Assembly: GCA_016929905.1 (NCBI GenBank)
Contig: JAFGHX010000271.1
Span: 1-39,529, forward strand
Source: Kiritimatiellia bacterium
Lineage (GTDB): Bacteria > Verrucomicrobiota > Kiritimatiellia > JAFGHX01
Length of the DNA stretch: 39,529 nucleotides
Reading direction: 5' to 3'
The stretch's first letter is position 1. Every line of letters begins with the position of its first letter. The position numbers and the translations under genes were made by a program. Of this stretch, positions 16,351-22,692 are shown one piece after another. The notes under the pieces are model-generated. The model was not told the DNA's origin and ran no database searches. It saw only the letters and a program-made list of their open reading frames with translations.

Positions 16351-16656
16351 CTATAGCCTCACGCCAAGCGTGCGTTGCAGGTAACCGCGAATCTCGCCGG
16401 CACACCCCTCGCGGTCGCGCCGGTCCGGGATACGCAGAACCATCGGCAGTCTGCGCCGCTGCAGATACTCGCGAAACGCCGCGCCCATCAGCGTGGCGAG
16501 CGAACTGCCCACCAGCACCACCCCGACCCCCGGCTCTTCGAGATACGCCTCGATCGCCGCGGTCGCCTCCGCTGCCGAGGCGGGGCTGGCCCCTCGAACG
16601 CCGGCAATGCGAAAGAGGGCGACCAGCAACTTGTCCCCAACGACTCGAACCTTCAC
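16351..16656 (-). CDS. atpF: V/A-type ATP synthase subunit F
   Basis: A 101-residue subunit F, the small rotor regulator. Family features: KVRVVGDKLLVALFRIAGVRG near the start, and VGVVLVGSSLA in the middle. The start is the GTG at 16656, 2 nt after the K stop with AAGGTG upstream; there is no suitable ATG, and the open frame upstream reads through the K gene. Confidence 0.9.
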   Translation of the reverse strand: MKVRVVGDKLLVALFRIAGVRGASPASAAEATAAIEAYLEEPGVGVVLVGSSLATLMGAAFREYLQRRRLPMVLRIPDRRDREGCAGEIRGYLQRTLGVRL

Positions 16657-16658
16657 CC

Positions 16659-17057
16659 CTACACCTTCGCCAGGATGATGATGGCTATCAGCAACCCGTA
16701 GATGGCAATCCCCTCGGCCAGTGCCACGTAGATCATAGATTTTCCCATCAATTCGGGCTTCTCCGCAACGGCGCCCATGGCCGACGTGCCGACGCAGGCC
16801 ACGGCATAGGCGGCCGCAACCGATCCGATGCCCGTCGCAACGGCGGCAGCCAGGAACGCCCAGCACCGGATCTTCGCGCTCTGCGCGCCCACCGCGACGG
16901 CCTCGGTCTCCCCGCGCGGCTCCGATCCCAACGCGTCCGCATCCGCCGTCGCACCGGTTGCTCCGAGAAGCGACAGGGGCGCGTACGTCAGCAGCAGCAA
17001 CGCGCCAATTCCCAACCCCTTGTTCACCCGTTTCGATGTTCTGATCCAGCGCTCCAT
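16659..17057 (-). CDS. atpK: V/A-type ATP synthase proteolipid subunit K (c ring)
   Basis: A 132-residue membrane protein. Residues about 14-36 form a first hydrophobic segment, followed by an acidic polar linker (about 37-62), then a two-helix hairpin (about 65-89 and 105-130). The ion-carrying Glu is in VALAEGIAIYGLL, in the second helix of the hairpin. The shape is one complete hairpin plus an N-terminal segment that is either an extra helix or a signal-like leader. The Glu is followed by Gly, not Ser/Thr, so the commonest sodium-binding pattern is not obvious; ion choice cannot be decided by eye. ATG at 17057 has GGGAGGT upstream. Confidence 0.93.
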   Translation of the reverse strand: MERWIRTSKRVNKGLGIGALLLLTYAPLSLLGATGATADADALGSEPRGETEAVAVGAQSAKIRCWAFLAAAVATGIGSVAAAYAVACVGTSAMGAVAEKPELMGKSMIYVALAEGIAIYGLLIAIIILAKV

Positions 17058-17085
17058 TCCGACCTCCCTTGTTGTATCGCGAGCG

Positions 17086-19095
17086 TCACTCTGCACACTT
17101 GTCAAAACGCACGGCCAGGGGCGCATACGCCACGCCGTTTCCACGAAAGAATTTTGAGAAGAATTCGTAGTACTCGAGGCGCAAGCACTGAATCGTCACG
17201 ATCATCCCTTCCAGGAGAATGATAAAGAGATGCTCGAAAGGAAGAGGCAACAGACCCGCACCCGCCGCATGCATCGTGTCCTTGATCACAAATGTCGCCA
17301 TGGTCAGCGCCGCATGGGCCAGGCCGAACGCCGCTACGCGCAGGAAGCTGACCGAGTTGGTGAACAGGTTCATCACGATTTCGATGGGCTCGAACAGGAT
17401 CAACCCCGGCTCTTCCCCTTCCTCGCCCTGCTCCGCGTGCGGCCGGCCCGCGCGGCGGCCGCGCGAGTCGAGCAGCCGGAACAGGAGCTGGCCGCCCGCA
17501 ATCAGGCAAAGCGGCGCGGCCAACACCAGGGCGATCAGTCCGGGCGGCGCCGGGATGTCCTTCCCGACCATGCGGAGGCCGAAGAGTACAAGCAAGGCCC
17601 AGAAGAAGATAAGACTGGCCGCGCTCCATTGGCCGATGAGCGCCTTGCGCAAGTCGCGTTGCCGTACGGCCTGTACGATATTGAGGACGATGCCGGTCGA
17701 GAGAATAAGCACGCCCAGCCCAAGGGCGGCGCCGAGGAATGGGACCAGGTTCTCCGCGTGGCTCGGCCGCATCCACAAGGCGGGCAGGACCGCATCGCGC
17801 TCAACGCCGAAAACAGAACCGAACAGAAAGCCGAAGAGCATGCCGGCCAGCCCGGCCATGAGCAGGATCCGTCCGAGCCCGCGCAGGCCGGCCAGCAGCC
17901 TGTAGGGCAGAAAGGCCATGCCGGCCCCGATCCCGGCGAGTACCAGCCCGTGCCCGACGTCGCCGAACATCATGCCGAACATCGCGAGAAACGAGATCGC
18001 GACGAACGGCGTGGGGTCCACGTCGTTGTAGCCGGGCAATCCGTACGTCTTCACGAACAGCTCGAAGGGCCGAAACAACTTCCAATTCCGCAGCCGCGTC
18101 GGCGCCGGGGGATCGGACTCTCTCTCAGCCGGGCGCCACCCGGCATAGTACAAGCCGCGTGCGTCGCGCTCGAGCCGGCGAATCAGCGACGCCCGGCACG
18201 ACTCCGGCACGAAGCCGGACAGAAGCGTGAGCATGCCGTCCGATCTGAAACGCGCCGCCGCGGCATCGAGCATGCGGTGCACGCGGAGCCGGGCACGCCA
18301 GACCGACAGCGTCTTGTGCCACGCCGCACGAAGCTCCGTGAAACGCCGGTTCAGTTCGGCCAGCCGGTCCCGCTGCTGCCACAATTCCACTTCGATCCGC
18401 TCCAGCCCTTCCTCGAACGACCCGACGAATCGCTCGGGCGGCGGAAGGGTCTGCGCACCGGCATCTTTCAGAATCGCGTCCAGCCGCATCGCGCGGTCCC
18501 TGTCGCCGATCACCAGGAAAGCCGCGCGCTTGCCCTGCGCCGGCCTTGCCGCCAGCGCACAGGCTTCTTCGCCCAGCTGTGCGCTCAGCCGCGGAAGCTG
18601 AGTGCGATCCACCGTCCCGCACACCGCATGCAGGTGTTCGAACGCGTGCAGATCCCGGAACGACAACCCGTGTTCGGCCAGCAGATGCATCTTCTCGGAG
18701 ACGACGTCCAGTTCCGTGATCGAAACGGCCACGTCGTCCCGTTCCTCGAATTGCCGGTCGATCGCCGCCTGCAGATCCGCCAATGCCGCGGCGCCCTCGC
18801 GCACGATTTGGCCGGTGGCCTCCTCAAGAAACCCCTGCCCCTCATCGGCCTCCACATCCAGGGCGGCCAGGTCCAGACGCCGCAACAGGGACCCGGTCAA
18901 CGCGGCGAGCCGGTCGATCTCCTCGCGGTGCGACGGCCACGGATTGCCCGCGCCCGGCTCGGCGACGCGGGTCGGAACGTCCCGCTCCACGACATGAAGG
19001 CACCCCTCCCGCGCCAACAGGCGGGTCATACGCTCGACGTCCTCGCAGAGCGTCAAAACGTCCAGCCGAACCATGCGCTCCGGTGCAAAAATCAC
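17086..19095 (-). CDS. atpI: V/A-type ATP synthase subunit I (a-type stator membrane subunit)
   Basis: A 669-residue protein: cytoplasmic N-terminal part (1-350) with coiled coils at about 55-125 and 225-285, then a membrane part opening with DPTPFVAISFLAMFGMMFGDVGHG (given here as 360-383 in two pieces: DPTPFVAISFL and FGMMFGDVGHG), the family signature. Near the C-terminus the helix QCLRLEYYEFFSKF holds the Arg needed for ion transfer. The start is taken as GTG 19095, in GTGA overlap with the C stop; ATG 19074 is the alternative. It forms the ion half-channels against the K ring. Confidence 0.95.
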   Translation of the reverse strand: MIFAPERMVRLDVLTLCEDVERMTRLLAREGCLHVVERDVPTRVAEPGAGNPWPSHREEIDRLAALTGSLLRRLDLAALDVEADEGQGFLEEATGQIVREGAAALADLQAAIDRQFEERDDVAVSITELDVVSEKMHLLAEHGLSFRDLHAFEHLHAVCGTVDRTQLPRLSAQLGEEACALAARPAQGKRAAFLVIGDRDRAMRLDAILKDAGAQTLPPPERFVGSFEEGLERIEVELWQQRDRLAELNRRFTELRAAWHKTLSVWRARLRVHRMLDAAAARFRSDGMLTLLSGFVPESCRASLIRRLERDARGLYYAGWRPAERESDPPAPTRLRNWKLFRPFELFVKTYGLPGYNDVDPTPFVAISFLAMFGMMFGDVGHGLVLAGIGAGMAFLPYRLLAGLRGLGRILLMAGLAGMLFGFLFGSVFGVERDAVLPALWMRPSHAENLVPFLGAALGLGVLILSTGIVLNIVQAVRQRDLRKALIGQWSAASLIFFWALLVLFGLRMVGKDIPAPPGLIALVLAAPLCLIAGGQLLFRLLDSRGRRAGRPHAEQGEEGEEPGLILFEPIEIVMNLFTNSVSFLRVAAFGLAHAALTMATFVIKDTMHAAGAGLLPLPFEHLFIILLEGMIVTIQCLRLEYYEFFSKFFRGNGVAYAPLAVRFDKCAE

Positions 19096-20114
19096 GCTCG
19101 GTGCTCCGAATAGACCGAACAGCCTTCGATCGGAAGGTCTGCATCCTTGGACTCAAGCCATACCGTCAGTTCCCGCGCCTGAACCGTCTGGAGAACCAGA
19201 AAGCCGGTGAGGAAATCGGCGTCGAATGTGATGCCGCGCCCGGCTCTTGCCGCGTGCCGCAGCACGACGTGCTGAAGCCGAGCGGACGACGACACCGCGA
19301 AAAACGGCCCCGCGGCCGGCAACAGCAGGTCGGCCAGCCGCCCGCCCGCCGTCTCCGCGTTCTCCGTATCGAGCGCGCTCAAACACGCCTCGAGTGTCCC
19401 CCCCTCCGCGACCAGCGACAGCCATTCAATGACACGGCTGCTCTCGGCACGACGATGGACCTTCAGGCGTACGGCGGCCTCAAGCACTCGCGCCGCGAGA
19501 AAGACGCTCAGCCCCCTGCCGTCGGTTCGATCCCTCACGCGGAACCCGCATGAGCGGGCGGCGCCGACCCATTCGGCGCACAACGCCGCATCGAGAGCTT
19601 CAACCAGCCGCACGACGTCTTCGTCCTCGCGGTAACGCAGCAATCCGGCGTGAAAGGGCCGCGCCAGCGGCGTTCCCCTCAGCAGGCGGGCCACGGCGGC
19701 GTAGTTGGTCACGGAGGCGAGTTCCGCGCTCAGAAGCATCCCGAAGCGGCCCGTCCGGAACATCGGCCCCGCCTGGGGCGGCTCGCCGGAGGCGAAATGA
19801 ATGCACCGGACCGCCTGCTCGAGGTTGAGCAGATCGTAGGCCCATACGAAGAACCGGAGCAGCCGGAACAGACTCCCCTTGGCAAACCGGAGCAGCGCAC
19901 TCGCGCTGCGGATCACAGCGTCGTGAGCCGCCCTCTCCGCCAGAACCAGATCCCCGCCGTCGCCGCCGATGACGCCACGCCGCCGCATCCAGTCCAGAAC
20001 GGCAGCCGCCGACTCCGCCTCGGCCAGCGACCGCCATTCGGCGGGACGCAACAACGTGCTTCTCAGCGCGCAGGCACGCACGCCCGGCGCCGCGTATGTC
20101 GCCAGTCTCATCAT
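19092..20114 (-). CDS. atpC: V/A-type ATP synthase subunit C (AC39/d type)
   Basis: A 340-residue, mostly helical protein of the AC39/subunit d family, which caps the rotor ring and holds the central shaft. Features include the repeated three-helix pattern and the YDLLNLEQAVRCIHFA and YREDEDVVRLVEALD helices. It is more divergent than A and B, as is usual. Position between H and I supports the call. Two adjacent in-frame ATGs (20114, 20111); the first overlaps the H stop by 4 nt. Confidence 0.85.
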   Translation of the reverse strand: MMRLATYAAPGVRACALRSTLLRPAEWRSLAEAESAAAVLDWMRRRGVIGGDGGDLVLAERAAHDAVIRSASALLRFAKGSLFRLLRFFVWAYDLLNLEQAVRCIHFASGEPPQAGPMFRTGRFGMLLSAELASVTNYAAVARLLRGTPLARPFHAGLLRYREDEDVVRLVEALDAALCAEWVGAARSCGFRVRDRTDGRGLSVFLAARVLEAAVRLKVHRRAESSRVIEWLSLVAEGGTLEACLSALDTENAETAGGRLADLLLPAAGPFFAVSSSARLQHVVLRHAARAGRGITFDADFLTGFLVLQTVQARELTVWLESKDADLPIEGCSVYSEHRA

Positions 20115-20428
20115 GGCTTCTTCAACTCCGCCACCACCGCCTGCACGGCTTTCCCTTTCGCCGCCTCAAGCTTCCGCGCCACGTCTTCACACGCGGCCTC
20201 AATATCTTGCCGTGCTTCCGAGAGTCGAACCTCGGCTTCGTGTTCGGCATCGGCCAGAATGCGCCGCCGCAGCGCGGCCACCGCCTCCTCTGCGTCCCGA
20301 TTCAACTGTGTCACACGCGCCTCCGTTTCGGTGCGGATCCGCTGCGCTTCCTGCCTGGCCGCCGCGACGATCGCCTGCGCTTCCCGCTCAGCGGACTCGA
20401 GCCGCCCGATGTCATCTGTCGCCTTCAT
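20111..20428 (-). CDS. V/A-type ATP synthase subunit H/G (peripheral stalk coiled coil)
   Basis: A 105-residue protein that is a single predicted coiled coil, rich in Ala, Glu and Arg (IGRLESAEREAQAIVAAARQ and onward), like subunit H/G, the partner of subunit E in the peripheral stalk. ATG at 20428 follows GAGGAG closely. It overlaps the 46-residue membrane protein gene upstream by 17 nt and the C gene downstream by 4 nt. Sequence alone would allow other coiled coils; position makes the call. Confidence 0.85.
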   Translation of the reverse strand: MKATDDIGRLESAEREAQAIVAAARQEAQRIRTETEARVTQLNRDAEEAVAALRRRILADAEHEAEVRLSEARQDIEAACEDVARKLEAAKGKAVQAVVAELKKP

Positions 20429-20552
20429 CACTCCTCTTTCCCGTACGCCCGCTCTTCCGGATCTCACGAACGACAAACCAGATGACCAACCCGACAAGGA
20501 ACAGACGCACGATGACCAGCAACATGGCCGTGATGTACTCAAAGTGGCTCAT
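20412..20552 (-). CDS. 46-residue single-helix membrane protein in the ATPase operon
   Basis: The protein has one clear membrane helix (about residues 8-31, YITAMLLVIVRLFLVGLVIW) and a short basic tail (REIRKSGRTGKR). I recognise no family. It overlaps the HPr stop by 4 nt (ATGA) and subunit H by 17 nt, so it is translationally locked between HPr and the ATPase stalk gene. Size and place suggest an ATPase assembly factor or small accessory subunit, or a membrane tether for the HPr encoded just before it; these are guesses. ATG 20552 is the only sensible start. Confidence 0.7.
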   Translation of the reverse strand: MSHFEYITAMLLVIVRLFLVGLVIWFVVREIRKSGRTGKRSDEGDR

Positions 20553-20899
20553 CCGCACGCGCTCCCTGCCGTCCCGCCGCAGCCCCCCGCCAATCTCCGC
20601 GCACGTCCGCCCGCCGGCACGCTTTCGTCGCGCGGCGGGAAATCGAAATTCGTCTGGAACAGATCCACCAGCAACTGACACGCCCTGCCTTCGTCAGGGC
20701 CCGAAACGCGAATCCGGACCCGCTCACCGCACCCGATGCCCATCAGCACCAGATCGGACAACGAACGCAGTTCGACCTCATGTCGCCCGCTCGCGACAAC
20801 GATGCGGCCCGCATAATCGGCCACCGCTTTCACAATCACAGCCGATGGGCGGCAGTGAATGCCCTGGGCGTTCCTGATTGTCGCTGTCATCTCTACCAT
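20549..20899 (-). CDS. ptsH: HPr-family phosphocarrier protein
   Basis: A 116-residue HPr-like protein. With the start at 20899 the active site falls at the classical number, H15 in GIHCRPSA with R17 and P18, and S46 (LRSLSDL), the site of HPr kinase in other bacteria, is likewise at its classical number, which supports this start. The fold ends near residue 88; a Gly/Arg/Cys-rich tail of about 28 residues follows and is unusual. It would receive phosphate from enzyme I (not in the window) and pass it to EIIA proteins. It is coupled to the small membrane protein and the V-ATPase genes. A TATAGG element sits 7 nt before the ATG with only a poor -35. Confidence 0.88.
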   Translation of the reverse strand: MVEMTATIRNAQGIHCRPSAVIVKAVADYAGRIVVASGRHEVELRSLSDLVLMGIGCGERVRIRVSGPDEGRACQLLVDLFQTNFDFPPRDESVPAGGRARRLAGGCGGTAGSACG

Positions 20900-20968
20900 G
20901 GCAACCCCTATACACCGAATCCGATCGTAAAGCAAGGCGAAATACGGACAATAACGGTCAACTATGCC

Positions 20969-21205
20969 CTATATTGGCCAGAATGTCCGATGTCGTGACG
21001 GGGGCAACGTATGTTTGGGCTGGCCATCCGCAAGGGGAACACAGCGCTCGGTCACGTTCGCCAGATCGAAATAGTCACTCGAAAAATCCAACTTCAGATC
21101 GAAGAACATGGCCTGCTGGCGAGAACGCTTCTGCGTGCCGAGTGTGACGTACTTGCCGAATTCCTCCGGCGGCAACATTGACGCCACCAGAGATTCTGGT
21201 ATCAT
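20969..21205 (-). CDS. Short conserved-looking ORF, possibly a truncated gene
   Basis: A 78-residue frame beginning MIPESLVASMLPPEEFGKY, then KRSRQQAMFFDLKLDF, SDYFDLANVTERCVPLADG. Composition and codon use look genuine, and the pattern resembles the N-terminus of an uncharacterised protein that I believe occurs beside PTS/EIIA genes in PVC bacteria, there much longer. Here the resemblance stops after PKHT and the frame ends 12 residues later, 69 nt before HPr. It may be a 3'-truncated remnant or a natural short form. A TTG at 21211 is an alternative start. It could be the first gene of the HPr/V-ATPase operon. Confidence 0.55.
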   Translation of the reverse strand: MIPESLVASMLPPEEFGKYVTLGTQKRSRQQAMFFDLKLDFSSDYFDLANVTERCVPLADGQPKHTLPPSRHRTFWPI

Positions 21206-21312
21206 CGACAATCAGAGCCAGGTGTCTGACAGGGGTATTCCTCCTGAGCGGATACCGACAAACCGGTCCCCATCTTCGACTTTGAGAGGACAAAAAGGAA
21301 TAGTAACGGCCA
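21206..21312. promoter_or_regulatory. Divergent control region between EIIA-HTH gene and HPr/V-ATPase side
   Basis: These 107 nt separate the leftward short ORF (and HPr/V-ATPase genes) from the rightward HTH-EIIA gene, so promoters in both directions should be here. I see an AGGAGG on the minus strand about 40 nt before the leftward ATG and no convincing -35/-10 pair in either direction. This is the natural place to look for HTH-EIIA binding. Confidence 0.4.
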
Positions 21313-22056
21313 ATGACGGACAAAATAACCCGGAAGAACAAGCAAGCAGGCGGAGGGGAAACGGACCGGGAAGTCATGACCCTGTCCGAGATTGCGAGCT
21401 ACCTGAAGGTAGCGGAGAAATCGGTTCTGCGCATGCTGCGCAAGGGCGAGATTCCGGGCGCCAAAGTGGGCAGCCAATGGCGCTTCCTCCGGAGCGTTGT
21501 CGACGACTGGTTGATCGCGCGCATGCAGACGGTGGGCAAGCCGGCACTGGTCAACGTCATCAAGACGGCGGAGACGACCATGTCGCTCTCCAATCTCGTG
21601 TCGCCGGACCTGGTGCGGCTGGGAATGGAGCCTGGGGACAAGAGAGCCGTGCTGGCGCAGTTGATCGAGCCTTTGGTTGACTCGGGGCTGCTGGCGCGGA
21701 AGAGTCTTTTCCTGCGCAAGCTCATGGCGAGGGAGCAACTGGTTTCCACGGCGGTCGGCCATGGTGTGGCGCTTCCCCACGTACGTGCCGCGACAGACTG
21801 CCCCGTGGCAGGCCCGCACGTCGTGGTCGGAATCTGCCCCGAAGGGACGGATTTCGAAGCGCTTGACGGCGAGAAGACGCGGCTGTTCTTTCTCGTGTGC
21901 GCCACACGGGAGGCCGTTCACCTCCGGCTCATGGCGATGATCGCGCTGATCATCCGCGAACGCGGCCGCGTGGAACGGCTGCTGAGTTGCAAGAACAAGA
22001 AGGACGTCGTGTCGATCTTGCGAGAGATCGACAAACAGATCGGCGTGGAAGCGTGA
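21313..22056 (+). CDS. HTH-EIIA fusion: DNA-binding PTS regulator
   Basis: A 247-residue two-domain protein. Residues 22-70 form an excisionase/MerR-like helix-turn-helix (MTLSEIASYLKVAEKSVLRM, then KGEIPGAKVGSQWRF), and residues about 90-245 an EIIA domain of the PtsN/fructose type with the phosphorylatable H156 in AVGHGVALPHVR. The same architecture is known from chlamydiae, where one of two ptsN-like genes encodes it. The natural reading is a transcription regulator whose DNA binding depends on His phosphorylation by HPr. It is divergent from the HPr/V-ATPase operon. A start at 21376 would still keep both domains. Confidence 0.9.
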   Translation: MTDKITRKNKQAGGGETDREVMTLSEIASYLKVAEKSVLRMLRKGEIPGAKVGSQWRFLRSVVDDWLIARMQTVGKPALVNVIKTAETTMSLSNLVSPDLVRLGMEPGDKRAVLAQLIEPLVDSGLLARKSLFLRKLMAREQLVSTAVGHGVALPHVRAATDCPVAGPHVVVGICPEGTDFEALDGEKTRLFFLVCATREAVHLRLMAMIALIIRERGRVERLLSCKNKKDVVSILREIDKQIGVEA

Positions 22057-22125
22057 GACGCGCTGCCGCGCCGGCGCGCGGGACTCACCGGGGCCGCGGC
22101 GTCACCGCGAGACCCGAACCCGATA

Positions 22126-22137
22126 GTAGGCGCCTAC
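22126..22137. other. 12-bp perfect palindrome between convergent genes
   Basis: GTAGGCGCCTAC lies in the 87-nt gap between the converging HTH-EIIA and ferredoxin-subunit genes. A GC stem (CCGCGC/GCGCGG) lies at about 22067-22082. Neither is followed by a T-run, so termination is only possible. Confidence 0.3.
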
Positions 22138-22143
22138 AGAGGC

Positions 22144-22692
22144 TCATGGCGGGCATTGTGCGCTTGGCGGCGCGGCTTGTCCAGCGTTCGGGCGGCCGTA
22201 TCGCGCGCGCCGCTCGGCCGCGGGCCCGAAATCCAGCGCACGCATGTTGCACGCCGCCACGCAGGCGGGCGGCGCGCCGCGTGCCAGCGCGTCGCGGCAG
22301 AAGTCGCACTTCGCGGCCACGTTGTGCACGGGATCCCAAGACATGGCGCCGTGCGGGCACGCGTCGATGCAGAGCCGGCAGCCGGTGCATGCGTCGGCGT
22401 TCACCACGACGATCCCGTTCGCCAGCTTGGCGATCGCCTGCCGCGGGCACGCCGCGAGGCAGGCCGGTTTGCGGCAGTGCCGGCACGACCGGCTCTCGGC
22501 ATGCGCGCGAACATCGACCGGCACGGCCGGCCCGCCGTCGGCCGGCCGCTCCCATCGGCCGCTTTCGACGAACTCAACCCGCCTGAAGCTGAGCCCCTCA
22601 GGCAGATCGTGCGCCGTCCGGCAGGCCGTCACGCACGCCTTGCACCCGGTGCAAGCGGATCGGTCAAAGTAGAACCTCAACTCTGTCGTCAT
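22144..22692 (-). CDS. Four-cluster ferredoxin subunit of molybdopterin oxidoreductase (DmsB type)
   Basis: A 182-residue electron-transfer subunit. Sixteen Cys in four groups bind four [4Fe-4S] clusters: CTGCKACVTAC, CRHCRKPACLAAC, CTGCRLCIDAC and CDFCRDALARGAPPACVAAC. This is the DmsB/NrfC/PhsB pattern. The ATG overlaps the stop of the catalytic subunit gene (ATGA), so both are made together. It should carry electrons between the catalytic subunit and an unknown donor or acceptor, as no membrane anchor gene (DmsC/NrfD) follows; the next gene is convergent. Confidence 0.93.
   Translation of the reverse strand: MTTELRFYFDRSACTGCKACVTACRTAHDLPEGLSFRRVEFVESGRWERPADGGPAVPVDVRAHAESRSCRHCRKPACLAACPRQAIAKLANGIVVVNADACTGCRLCIDACPHGAMSWDPVHNVAAKCDFCRDALARGAPPACVAACNMRALDFGPAAERRARYGRPNAGQAAPPSAQCPP

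Noticed and set aside
20949..20990. Minus-strand TGGCC-N-GCAT with GG-N10-GC spacing upstream of HPr, as a second sigma-54 promoter
   Set aside because: Spacing fits but the AC of TGGCAC and the TT of TTGC are both wrong, so the match is no better than chance in this GC content.
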